From: Oscillospiraceae bacterium
GTDB lineage: Bacteria > Bacillota > Clostridia > Oscillospirales > Oscillospiraceae
Reading direction: 5' to 3'
NCBI GenBank assembly: GCA_017622295.1
Contig: JAGARK010000044.1
Location: 1 to 41,156, forward strand
Length of the DNA: 41,156 nucleotides
Positions 9,301 to 16,686 of this stretch are shown in pieces. The position numbers and the translations under genes were made by a program. Below the pieces are notes generated by a model. That model was not told where the DNA came from. It saw only the letters and a program-made list of their open reading frames with translations, and searched no databases. Each line of letters opens with the position of its first letter. The first letter of the stretch is position 1.

Positions 9301-9939
9301 CTTGGCCTTTTCAGACTGGATCCTCAGGGGCTCCAGCTGGAGCTCCAGCTCGGACACCTTGTCGCCGATACGCAGCAGATTGTCCTCTGTATGGGCCAGC
9401 TTCCGCTCGGTTTCCTCCTTGCGGTGACGGTATTTGGAGATACCGGCGGCCTCTTCAAAAATCTCACGGCGGTCGCCGCTTTTCAGAGCAAGGATCTCGT
9501 CAATACGGCCCTGGCCGATGTTGGAATAGCCCTCCCGGCCCATGCCGGTGTCCATGAACATCTCATGGATATCTCTCAAGCGGGAGGACTGGCGGTTGAT
9601 ATAGTATTCACTGTCGCCGGAGCGGTAGTACCGGCGGGTGACCATGACCTCGTCTGCATCGTAAGGCAGCGCCCGGTCGGTGTTATCCAGCGTCAGGGTG
9701 GCTTCCGCGAAGCCCACGGCAGAGCGCTTCTGGGTGCCGCCGAAGATGACGTCTTCCATCTTGGCGCCCCGAAGAGTCTTGCTGCTCTGCTCACCCATTA
9801 CCCAGAGGATTGCATCGGAAATATTCGATTTACCGGAGCCGTTGGGACCGACGATGGCAGTGATGTCATCGCCGAACCGGATCAGGGTCTTATCCGGGAA
9901 GGACTTAAAGCCCTGCAATTCCAATGATTTTAAATACAC
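6367..9939 (-). CDS. smc: chromosome segregation ATPase SMC
   Basis: SMC is a long coiled-coil ATPase that dimerises and, with ScpA and ScpB, organises and segregates the chromosome. The 1190-residue product begins MYLKSLELQGFKSFPDKT and has Walker A GPNGSGKSN near residue 33. Two long Glu/Gln/Arg/Leu-rich coiled coils flank a hinge domain at about residues 510-650 (GTLRGIHGPLSRLI and GGGRATFLPL). The C-terminal head carries the signature LSGGEKAF and Walker B FCMLDEIDAALDD. The start codon is GTG at 9939-9937, preceded by AGAGGTT. scpA and scpB are not in the window. Its usual upstream neighbour rnc is about 15 kb away because of the intervening polysaccharide cassette. Confidence 0.98.
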   Translation of the reverse strand: MYLKSLELQGFKSFPDKTLIRFGDDITAIVGPNGSGKSNISDAILWVMGEQSSKTLRGAKMEDVIFGGTQKRSAVGFAEATLTLDNTDRALPYDADEVMVTRRYYRSGDSEYYINRQSSRLRDIHEMFMDTGMGREGYSNIGQGRIDEILALKSGDRREIFEEAAGISKYRHRKEETERKLAHTEDNLLRIGDKVSELELQLEPLRIQSEKAKKYLELKDELRGVEVAVWLDTLDRLSAAAKKAEEDYASASFVLQQAHDDLDKLYRQAETLGETLRQKDGALETVRVKVNMLEATHQQLDGQMAVLRGNVDNNNANIARIEEELQGDEDRSGGIYTQIRQADTRIEEIEQTLAQKRKALEALERELTVMTANAQGYTRQFLELRGKETSLAADLAGREADIRGLEDSRKQTEERMTQLKSDLSSGESRRAEAKSNLDASRKQLRSARDNVTAANNTIAGYTLRQNTRGKRRDELQQKLRDITSKLDSVTARARVFRAMERDFESYNKSVRMIMQEAQRGTLRGIHGPLSRLIRTADNYTVAIEIALGAAMQQIVVGNEQDGKAAIAYLKRTGGGRATFLPLSTIQGKTLQESGLENCRGFVGIASQLVTSEAQYRGVVENLLGRTVIVQDMDAAIAMANKYRNRFKIVTLDGQVMNPGGSMTGGSVNKEAGILSRANELEKLTAQEKDLQQNRLTTEAELQEAQRQFDETQFQLDSARDQLRGAEDQVLRFEGIVKQHEILLNAIEEAEESAQRELDTLESRDRSDRERYAAQQAKIQIFTAQLAETRQKINQLEGSQSEASASSALLTEQMTALKTEEAALEAECATARSHIADLKGLQSAMEGDREKKLALKAAIEEESARLEREISRLRDRQIGNSSEIQQMRRQMQDTMTARSQVEANKTRSEREAQEKSKDILNMERACALLEQKKITSNMEEKQIIDKLWDSYGLTPGTAPEHRGQIESVTAGNRRVGELKRKIASLGTPNLGAIEEYARVNERYTYLASQRDDVLTSKRELESIIRDITREMTVIFVEEFKKIDHYFGEVFEEMFGGGKGQLILEDPENPLTCGIEIRVQPPGKQVKTITLLSGGEKAFVATALYFSILKVRPTPFCMLDEIDAALDDRNVERYAKYLRNLSQKTQFIVITHRRGTMEAADVLYGVTMQEQGISTLLRLDLNQMEQYLGIVE

Positions 9940-9977
9940 AGTTTAACCTCTTGAAAACAAGTATAATGAATCACTTT

Positions 9978-10006
9978 ATTATACTGATTAAACAACGAAA
10001 AAGCAA
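9978..10006 (-). promoter_or_regulatory. probable promoter of the smc-ftsY operon
   Basis: On the minus strand TTGCTT (10006-10001) and a perfect TATAAT (9983-9978) are separated by 17 bp, about 40 bp upstream of the smc GTG. A second TATACT at 9965-9960 lacks a good -35 box. The polysaccharide operon terminator lies just upstream, so smc needs a promoter here. Confidence 0.6.
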
Positions 10007-10093
10007 GGATTTCTTTCAATTTCACCAAAACTGAAATATCCAGCGGTTTTTTTGGAGGCTGATCCTGTCTGTATTGCCGAATTTTCCTCACAA

Positions 10094-10126
10094 CGCAAAA
10101 CTGCCGCCCTCTTCGGGCGGCAGTTT
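10094..10126 (-). terminator. intrinsic terminator of the polysaccharide operon
   Basis: A 12-bp perfect stem (10098-10109 with 10115-10126, core CTGCCGCCC/GGGCGGCAG) has a 5-nt loop. In minus-strand RNA it is followed by a short U-run. It lies 9 bp after the stop codon of the epimerase gene, the last gene of the cassette, and separates it from smc. Confidence 0.85.
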
Positions 10127-10134
10127 GGAATATA

Positions 10135-11304
10135 TCAGAATTTTCTCCAGACCATCTTGTTGACGACGCCGGTGTAGCTCTGAATGATCTTCACGACCTT
10201 GGTGGAGACATTCTCCTCGATGTAGTCGGGGACGGGGATGCCGTAATCGCCGTTGCGGTTCATCTCAACGGCGGTGTCCACGGCCTGCAGGAGGGAATTC
10301 TCGTCAATGCCCGCCAGCACAAAGCAGGCCTTGTCCAGAGCCTCAGGGCGCTCCGTGGAGGTGCGGATGCACACTGCGGGGAAGGGATGGCCCACGGAGG
10401 TAAAGAAGCTGGATTCCTCGGGCAGAGTGCCGCTGTCGGAAACCACGGCAAATGCATTCATCTGCAGGCAGTTGTAATCGTGGAAGCCAAGGGGCTCATT
10501 CTGGATCACCCGCTTGTCCAGCTGGAAGCCGGAGGCCTCCAGGCGCTTGCGGCTGCGGGGATGGCAGGAATACAGGATGGGCATATCGTATTTTTCGGCC
10601 ATTTTGTTGATGGCGGTGAACAGGGACAGGAAATTCTTCTCCGTGTCGATGTTCTCCTCCCGGTGGGCGGACAGCAGGATATACTTGCCCTTTTCCAGAC
10701 CCAGACGCTCATGGACATTGGAAGCTTCGATCTTCTCCAGATTATTGTGCAGGACCTCTGCCATGGGAGAACCGGTGACGTAGGTGCGCTCCTTGGGCAG
10801 GCCACAATCCGCCAGATAACGGCGGGCGTGCTCGGAGTAGGCCAGATTCACATCAGAGATGATGTCCACGATCCGGCGGTTGGTCTCCTCGGGTAGGCAC
10901 TCATCCTTGCAGCGGTTGCCGGCTTCCATATGGAAAATGGGAATGTGCAGACGTTTGGCGCCGATGACGGACAGGCAGGAATTGGTATCGCCCAGAACCA
11001 GCACCGCATCGGGCTTGATGTCCACCATCAGCTGATAGGACTTGGCAATGATGTTGCCCATGGTTTCGCCCAGATCCTTACCCACGGCATCCAGATAGAC
11101 CTCAGGGTCCTCCAGCTGCAGATCGTGGAAAAAGACGCCGTTGAGGTTATAGTCGTAATTCTGTCCGGTGTGGGCCAGAATGGTGTCGAAATATTTGCGG
11201 CACTTTGTAATGACGGCAGCCAGGCGGATGATCTCCGGCCGGGTGCCGACGATGATCAGAAGCTTCAGCTTGCCGTTATTCTGAAAAGAAACCTTTTTAT
11301 CCAT
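10135..11304 (-). CDS. capG: UDP-N-acetylglucosamine 2-epimerase family, CapG/FnlC-like
   Basis: This is a non-hydrolysing UDP-HexNAc 2-epimerase of the WecB family. In the CapE-CapF-CapG pathway CapG makes the last step, giving UDP-N-acetyl-L-fucosamine. The 389-residue protein starts near VGTRPEIIRLA and contains HTGQNYD, VLVLGDTNS, HMEAGNRC, PEETNRRIVD, YVTGSPMAEVLH, LSAHREENID and SDSGTLPEESSF. All are typical of the family. The CapG assignment over plain WecB comes from the neighbouring capE and capF genes. The ATG at 11304 follows GGAGAGGATAAT. The longer open frame to 11346 would overlap the upstream gene and lacks a site. It is the last gene of the operon. Confidence 0.88.
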   Translation of the reverse strand: MDKKVSFQNNGKLKLLIIVGTRPEIIRLAAVITKCRKYFDTILAHTGQNYDYNLNGVFFHDLQLEDPEVYLDAVGKDLGETMGNIIAKSYQLMVDIKPDAVLVLGDTNSCLSVIGAKRLHIPIFHMEAGNRCKDECLPEETNRRIVDIISDVNLAYSEHARRYLADCGLPKERTYVTGSPMAEVLHNNLEKIEASNVHERLGLEKGKYILLSAHREENIDTEKNFLSLFTAINKMAEKYDMPILYSCHPRSRKRLEASGFQLDKRVIQNEPLGFHDYNCLQMNAFAVVSDSGTLPEESSFFTSVGHPFPAVCIRTSTERPEALDKACFVLAGIDENSLLQAVDTAVEMNRNGDYGIPVPDYIEENVSTKVVKIIQSYTGVVNKMVWRKF

Positions 11305-11317
11305 ATTATCCTCTCCA

Positions 11318-11833
11318 TTACAGCGGGTAAGTTCTGTTTGCCACAACTTCCCCTGCTTCTATTTTCATGCCCGCGGGGATGCGGTTTTCCGCCTTGATGA
11401 TGGCGCCGAGGCAGATGTGTGCCCCTTCGCCGATGACGCAGCCGTGATCCACGATGGCGCCCAGATTGATGATACAGCCTCTTAATATCCGGCAGTCTGT
11501 ATTGACCACCGCCTTCGGGAGAATCACGGTGCCGGTTTCAATCTTGGCGGTGGGGCTGACATAGGCAGTCGTATGCACAATGGCTGCAACGGAAAAGCCC
11601 TCCCCCACCAGGGTGTCGATCCAGTTCAGCCGGGCCTGGTTGTTGCCAAAGGCCGGGTAGAACCAGGTATTTTCATCGGCACAATGGCGGTAATCTCCGC
11701 ACTTGCCCAGAATGTCGCCGCCGGTCTGACCGTCGTCCAGAAACCGGATCTCGTCAAATTCGCCGCACTGGGCTGCCACATCGGCAACGGTCCGGCCATA
11801 GCCGCCCGCACCCAGAATGATCAGACGTTTCAC
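11318..11833 (-). CDS. PglD/NeuD-type sugar acetyltransferase
   Basis: The 171-residue protein has an N-terminal nucleotide-sugar binding region with ILGAGGYGRTVADV. It is followed by a left-handed beta-helix of hexapeptide repeats (AYVSPTAKIETGTVILPKA, VDHGCVIGEGAHICLGAII). The His in VDHG matches the catalytic base of PglD-like acyl-CoA-dependent acetyltransferases. It is shorter than typical PglD (about 195-215 residues). The start is GTG at 11833, overlapping the capF stop by four bases (GTGA), so translation is coupled. PglD relatives normally acetylate a UDP-4-amino sugar, but no aminotransferase is encoded here. The substrate is therefore unclear, and an O-acetylated sugar is an alternative. 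Confidence 0.8.
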   Translation of the reverse strand: MKRLIILGAGGYGRTVADVAAQCGEFDEIRFLDDGQTGGDILGKCGDYRHCADENTWFYPAFGNNQARLNWIDTLVGEGFSVAAIVHTTAYVSPTAKIETGTVILPKAVVNTDCRILRGCIINLGAIVDHGCVIGEGAHICLGAIIKAENRIPAGMKIEAGEVVANRTYPL

Positions 11834-13032
11834 TGCGTCACCTTCTCAAAAAACGTGTCGGGATGCTCCGGGTCGAAGGCCTCGTTGGCCCACATCACCG
11901 TCACCAGATTTTCCGTATCGCTGAGGTTGATGATGTTGTGGGTGTAGCCGGGCAGCATGTACACCGCCTCGATCTTTTCGCCGGAGACTTCAAAATTCAG
12001 CACTTCATCGGTGCCGACCTTTCGCTGCTGGATCAGGCCGTGACCGGAAACCACGATGAAAAACTCCCACTTGGTGTTGTGCCAGTGCTGGCCCTTGGTG
12101 ATGCCGGGCTTCGAGATATTCACCGAAACCTGACCGCAGCTGCTGGTTCGCAGCAGCTCCGTAAAGCTGCCCCGGTCATCCACGTTCATCTTCAGCGGGA
12201 AGCTCACCGCCTCCTTGGGAAGATAAGAAAGATAAGTCGAGTACAGCTTTTTGGCGAAGGAGCCGGCGGGAATCTCGGGCATCAGAAGACTCCTGGGCTG
12301 ATCCTTGAAGGAATCCAGCAGGTCCACGATCTCACCCAAAGTCACATGATGGGTCACAGGAGCGGCACAATAGCGCCCCGTTTCCGTCAGGACGGTCTCA
12401 ACGCCGTCAAATTCGCAGCGGTGGGGCTTACCTTCCAGGGCGTCCAGCATCTCCTCCACCAGATCGTCGATATACAGCAGCTCCAGCTGGGTGGAGCGGT
12501 CGTTTACCTGAATGGGAAGATCGTTGGCAATATTATTGCAGAAGGTTGCTACCGCGCTGTTATAGTTGGGACGGCACCACTTGCCGAAGAGATTGGGGAA
12601 CCGATATACCAGCACTGGAGCTCCGCTACGGCGGCTGTATTCGAAGAACAGCTCCTCGCCGGCCAACTTGGACTTGCCGTAATCGGACTGACCGTAGCGG
12701 CCGATGAGGGTGGCCTGAATGGAGCTTGCCAGCATCACGGGACACTTGTTTCCGTGGTGCTCCAGGGTATCCAGCAGCGTGGAGGCAAAGCCGAAATTGC
12801 CCTGCATAAACTCTTCCTGATTCTTAGGCCGGTTGACGCCCGCCAGATTGAATACGAAATCCGCTCTCTGGCAGAAACCGTCCAGCAGACCGGGATCGGT
12901 GTCGATATCGAACTCCATGATCTCGTCAATGAGGACTTTGCGGGTGCGGTTCTTCCCTTCCTGAATGTTGCGAAGATTGCATACCAGGTTCTTACCCACG
13001 AATCCCTTGGCGCCGGTAATCAGAATTTTCAT
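11830..13032 (-). CDS. capF: bifunctional capsular biosynthesis reductase/epimerase CapF (FnlB-like)
   Basis: CapF acts on the 4-keto product of CapE: its C-terminal cupin epimerises C3 and its N-terminal SDR domain reduces C4 with NADPH to give UDP-N-acetyl-L-talosamine-type sugar. The 400-residue protein starts MKILITGAKGFVGKNLV (nucleotide-binding GxxGxxG) and has the SDR YGKSK motif. From about residue 285 a cupin region follows with RGSFTELLRTSSCGQVSVNI, GQHWHNTKWEFF and PGYTHNIINLS, whose His residues would bind the metal. The ATG at 13032 overlaps the capE stop in an ATGA arrangement. The in-frame ATG at 13050 would put the GGGAG site inside the gene. Confidence 0.92.
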   Translation of the reverse strand: MKILITGAKGFVGKNLVCNLRNIQEGKNRTRKVLIDEIMEFDIDTDPGLLDGFCQRADFVFNLAGVNRPKNQEEFMQGNFGFASTLLDTLEHHGNKCPVMLASSIQATLIGRYGQSDYGKSKLAGEELFFEYSRRSGAPVLVYRFPNLFGKWCRPNYNSAVATFCNNIANDLPIQVNDRSTQLELLYIDDLVEEMLDALEGKPHRCEFDGVETVLTETGRYCAAPVTHHVTLGEIVDLLDSFKDQPRSLLMPEIPAGSFAKKLYSTYLSYLPKEAVSFPLKMNVDDRGSFTELLRTSSCGQVSVNISKPGITKGQHWHNTKWEFFIVVSGHGLIQQRKVGTDEVLNFEVSGEKIEAVYMLPGYTHNIINLSDTENLVTVMWANEAFDPEHPDTFFEKVTQ

Positions 13033-14081
13033 TTTTTGTCGTTCTCCCATGCCTTGAGCGCGTCACGGACATACTCGGTGGTCAGGATCTTGCGAACGGT
13101 GCCCTCCACATCCAGGCGGACGGTGTTGTGGCTGGTGTAGGATTCATCAGCCTCGGTCTGCACATTGCCCTTGACCACGAACTTGTCATAGTTCAGGTCA
13201 CGGCTGTCGGCGGCAACGCGGTAGTAGTTGCCCATGTCCTCGCTGCGCAGGCGCTCCTCACGGGTCATCAGGGTCTCATAGAGCTTCTCGCCGTGACGGG
13301 TACCGATGATGTTGGTGCCGGTGTCGCCGAAGAGCTGCTGGACAGCCTTGGCCAGGTCGCCGATGGTGGAGGCGTCTGCCTTCTGGATGAACAGGTCGCC
13401 GGGGTTGGCATGCTCAAAGGCAAACTTCACCAGGTCCACTGCCTCGTCCAGATTCATCAGGAAGCGGGTCATGTCAGGATTGGTAATGGTGATGGGGTTG
13501 CCATTCTTGATCTGGTCGATGAACAGGGGGATGACGCTGCCGCGGCTGCACATAACGTTGCCGTAGCGGGTACAGGAGATCACCGTGCCGCCCCGGTCCG
13601 CAGCCACACGGGCGTTGGCGTAAATGACATGCTCCATCATGGCCTTGGAAATGCCCATGGCGTTGATGGGATAGGCAGCCTTGTCGGTGGACAGGCAGAC
13701 AACCCGCTTGACGCCGGCGTCGATGGCGGCGTGGAGCATATTGTCGGTGCCGATGACATTGGTCTGGACCGCCTGCATGGGGAAGAATTCGCAGGAGGGA
13801 ACCTGCTTCAGCGCTGCGGCGTGGAAGATATAGTCAACGCCGGGCATGGCGTCGGCAATGGAGCGGGCGTCCCGGACATCGCCGATATAGAACTTGACCT
13901 TGCCTGCGTGCTCGGGGAAACGGGCCTGCAGATCGTGGCGCATGTCATCCTGCTTCTTCTCGTCACGGGAGAAGATGCGGATCTCGCCGATGTCAGTAGT
14001 CAGAAAATGCTTCAGAACGGTATTGCCGAAAGAACCGGTACCGCCGGTAATCATCAAAGTTGCTCCGGAAAAAGCAGACAT
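13029..14081 (-). CDS. capE: UDP-N-acetylglucosamine 4,6-dehydratase/5-epimerase CapE (FnlA-like)
   Basis: CapE removes water from UDP-GlcNAc and inverts C5, the first step towards UDP-L-FucNAc. The 350-residue short-chain dehydrogenase has the NAD-binding loop ITGGTGSFGNTVL near residues 11-23 and GDVRDARSI. It also has HAAALKQVPSCEFFPMQAVQTN, the family-typical stretch. The catalytic region LSTDKAAYPINAMGISK carries the Met-Lys in place of the usual Tyr-Lys pair (MxxxK), as is known for this dehydratase group. A strong AGGAGG site precedes the ATG. It is the first of four overlapping or closely spaced genes capE-capF-acetyltransferase-capG. Confidence 0.93.
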   Translation of the reverse strand: MSAFSGATLMITGGTGSFGNTVLKHFLTTDIGEIRIFSRDEKKQDDMRHDLQARFPEHAGKVKFYIGDVRDARSIADAMPGVDYIFHAAALKQVPSCEFFPMQAVQTNVIGTDNMLHAAIDAGVKRVVCLSTDKAAYPINAMGISKAMMEHVIYANARVAADRGGTVISCTRYGNVMCSRGSVIPLFIDQIKNGNPITITNPDMTRFLMNLDEAVDLVKFAFEHANPGDLFIQKADASTIGDLAKAVQQLFGDTGTNIIGTRHGEKLYETLMTREERLRSEDMGNYYRVAADSRDLNYDKFVVKGNVQTEADESYTSHNTVRLDVEGTVRKILTTEYVRDALKAWENDKK

Positions 14082-14108
14082 TTTGATTCCTCCTAATATA
14101 TGGTAAAT

Positions 14109-15434
14109 TTAAGATTTTTTGATGTGTAGTTTCTGTGCCGCAAACTGCAGCAGTTCCTTGAACTGGATATCCCGCAGGCACAGAGCCTTCAGCACATTGA
14201 TGGAATAGGCCCGGGTGTCCCGGAAGAAAAGCGGGAAGATCAGATTGGTCAGCACCTGGGTCAGCAGCGTGGCAAAGGCCGCGCCGTTGATGCCCCAGTG
14301 GGGGATCAGCAGGAAATTGATAATGAAATTTCCAACGGCGCCCATGGTACAAAACATCAGAACATATTTGTTCTGATGCTCACACAGAAGCCACAGATGC
14401 ATGGCGCTGCCCACATAGGAAAAGAGAGTATACCATACGCCGATCTGCAGGCAGGTGCTGGCGCCCATGTAAGCCTCGCCATAGAGAATATAGATGATCA
14501 GACGGGGAAATAGCGTCACACCCAGGGCATACAGGGCGCAGATCCACAGAATGCTGGCCGACAGCTGCCGGAACCGCAGCTGATACAGCTCGTTATTCTT
14601 CGCCTTGGCTTCCACCACCAGGGGGCGTCCCGACTCCAGGATCGCAATGGGAATAAAGCTGATCAGCACGCAGATATTCAGCGCGGCGGAGTAAAGTCCC
14701 ACCTCAGCGCTGCTGCCCAGCATCTGCTTGATCATGATGCGGTCCATCTGACCATAGGCAACGCTCATCACATTGGCCAGAATGAAGGGGCCGGAGATTT
14801 TCAGAAGATGCTTTGCCGTCCCGGCGGAGAAGCGCAGCCGAGGACCCTTCTGCTTCCAGTAGAGGGCCATATAGGCAATGCCGATAACGCTGATATCCAG
14901 CGTCATGGCAAAGGCAAACCACTCGACACTCTTGCCCGTGGCCAGCAGGAACACCTTATAAACGGAGGTGATCACATAGCCCAGGGTCTGAACCATCACC
15001 GGGTATTTGGACTGGTAATTGGACTGGTACCAATAGTTGATGGTATCCAGACACAAAAACGGCAGCTGAATAGCCTGCAGCACCGCCACAACCATCGTGG
15101 TTCTGTCACCGCCGTCGGCAAACCATACCACGCCGAAAAACGCTGCGGTGCAGATGATGCTGGTGATCAGCCGGAAGACAATGGCCGTTCCCAGAATGGT
15201 GCCGTTTTCCTCCCGGTGGTTCACCAGCTCATAGATGATGACGCCGTTGATGCCAAGGCCGATGATGGAGGTAAAGAAGGAAATATAGGAACTGATATAG
15301 TTGATGATTCCAAAATTGGAAGGGCCCAGATAGCGGGTGGAGATGGTACTGATGAAAAAGGAAACGATCAGTCTGAAGATCTGCCCGCCGATCAGCCAGG
15401 TTGTATTTTTAAAAAATTTACTGTTGTTGCTCAT
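14109..15434 (-). CDS. Wzx-like polysaccharide flippase (MOP superfamily)
   Basis: This multi-spanning membrane protein would move the undecaprenyl-linked repeat unit across the membrane. The 441 residues are strongly hydrophobic with about 12-14 predicted helices. The N-terminal WLIGGQIFRLIVSFFISTISTRYLGPSNFG is typical of polysaccharide biosynthesis transporters. Further marks are ISGPFILANVMSVAYGQMDRIMIKQMLG and GINGAAFATLLTQ. The ATG overlaps the end of the upstream glycosyltransferase gene by 17 nt. Position between glycosyltransferase and nucleotide-sugar genes supports the Wzx role. Substrate specificity cannot be read from the sequence. Confidence 0.9.
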   Translation of the reverse strand: MSNNSKFFKNTTWLIGGQIFRLIVSFFISTISTRYLGPSNFGIINYISSYISFFTSIIGLGINGVIIYELVNHREENGTILGTAIVFRLITSIICTAAFFGVVWFADGGDRTTMVVAVLQAIQLPFLCLDTINYWYQSNYQSKYPVMVQTLGYVITSVYKVFLLATGKSVEWFAFAMTLDISVIGIAYMALYWKQKGPRLRFSAGTAKHLLKISGPFILANVMSVAYGQMDRIMIKQMLGSSAEVGLYSAALNICVLISFIPIAILESGRPLVVEAKAKNNELYQLRFRQLSASILWICALYALGVTLFPRLIIYILYGEAYMGASTCLQIGVWYTLFSYVGSAMHLWLLCEHQNKYVLMFCTMGAVGNFIINFLLIPHWGINGAAFATLLTQVLTNLIFPLFFRDTRAYSINVLKALCLRDIQFKELLQFAAQKLHIKKS

Positions 15435-16668
15435 TCATTGTTCCTGTTTCTGCTGTATTCATGATTTCTTCATACAGCGCAACATATTCCGCAAAGCGGT
15501 CGTACATATTGAATTGCTCCGCCCTTGCGCGGCAGGCGTCGGCGCCATAGAGACTGCCCTCCGCCACCCGGCGAACCGCCTGCTCAAAAGCGTCGATATC
15601 ATCCGTTTCAACCACGCAGCCGCAGGTGTCGTCAATGCACTCGGGGCTTCCGCCGGTGCGGAAGGTGACCACCGGAGTACCGCAGGCCAGGGCCTCCAGA
15701 TTCACCGTGGGGAAATTGTCCTCCCGGGTGGGATTCAGGAAGCAATCCGCCGCAGAATAGATTTCCGCCAGCTCCTGCTGATTCTGGGTGGTGTGGATGG
15801 AAATGATGTTGTCCGGCAGCTGAGCGTCGGTGGCCTCACTGGTTCCCACGAGTACGATCTGGAACCGGCTGTCAAGCCGTTGGGACAGCTCGATGAACAC
15901 ATCCAGACCCTTTCTCCTGCCCCAGCCGAAGGCTACGCCCAGGAGAATGATTTTATCCTCGCAGCGGTATTTTTTACGGAAATCGCTGTCGGTCTTCGTA
16001 AAAACGGACAGGTCGATGCCGTTGTGGATCACTCTGATGGGATAGCCGCCCATGTAGGACTGGGCTGTCAGCTCCGCCAGCCAGCGCGATGGCGTCACCA
16101 GCACCAGATCCCGGATCCCCAGGAACCACTCCTGCTTTTTACGGTACATCTGCCGGGAGCGGTCAATCTTCGTTTCGGGATATACATCGCACTGGGGGCA
16201 GTCATGGCAGCCGGTCTTCCACTTGTCACAGGCCACCATGTCAAAATAGGGGCACTGGCCGGTAAAGGTCCAGCAGTCGTGGAGCGTCCAGACCACCTTC
16301 GCGCCGCTCTCTTTGATGTAGCGGAACAGCATCGGGAAATTCAGGCTCCAGTTGTGGATGTTGTGCAGGTGGATGATATCCGGTTGAATTTCTTTCAGCC
16401 GGCGCACCAGCTGCCAGGTCGTAATCTGGGAGAAATAACCGTTTCGGCCCGTGTATTTGCCCAAAACATAGTGCACGGCATGCTCAAAGGGCGTACCCAC
16501 ATACTGATGTCCCGGATGCTCCACCAGCTTCTCCGGATGCCGGATAGAAAATCCGGGCACGGAAAAGGTATAAGTTTCATGGCCCCGTTCCCGGCCGCAC
16601 CGGGCGATCTGCAGCATGATCTTGCCGGTAGAGCTGGTGGATACCATATTGATCTGCGCTATTTTCAT
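15418..16668 (-). CDS. GT4-family glycosyltransferase with cysteine cluster
   Basis: This cytosolic or membrane-peripheral glycosyltransferase has a GT-B fold. The 416 residues begin MKIAQINMVSTSSTGKIMLQI. A C-terminal Rossmann domain carries the retaining GT4 donor site as NPTREDNFPTVNLEALACGTPVV. Between about residues 115 and 155 is a cysteine-rich segment starting WTLHDCWTFTGQCPYF and going on to CPQC, with six cysteines. Five are shared with the paralogue at 19315-20415. A GAGGA site precedes the ATG. It follows the Wzy-like gene by 18 bp. Donor and acceptor are unknown; the acceptor is presumably the growing lipid-linked repeat unit. Confidence 0.9.
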   Translation of the reverse strand: MKIAQINMVSTSSTGKIMLQIARCGRERGHETYTFSVPGFSIRHPEKLVEHPGHQYVGTPFEHAVHYVLGKYTGRNGYFSQITTWQLVRRLKEIQPDIIHLHNIHNWSLNFPMLFRYIKESGAKVVWTLHDCWTFTGQCPYFDMVACDKWKTGCHDCPQCDVYPETKIDRSRQMYRKKQEWFLGIRDLVLVTPSRWLAELTAQSYMGGYPIRVIHNGIDLSVFTKTDSDFRKKYRCEDKIILLGVAFGWGRRKGLDVFIELSQRLDSRFQIVLVGTSEATDAQLPDNIISIHTTQNQQELAEIYSAADCFLNPTREDNFPTVNLEALACGTPVVTFRTGGSPECIDDTCGCVVETDDIDAFEQAVRRVAEGSLYGADACRARAEQFNMYDRFAEYVALYEEIMNTAETGTMNEQQQ

Positions 16669-16686
16669 AAGGAAATCCTCAAATTA

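Noticed and set aside
6811-9927. A plus-strand open frame of 1038 codons opposite smc
   Set aside because: It is a mirror of the smc reading frame with skewed, Gly/Leu/His/Gln-rich composition, no recognisable domains and no ribosome binding site.
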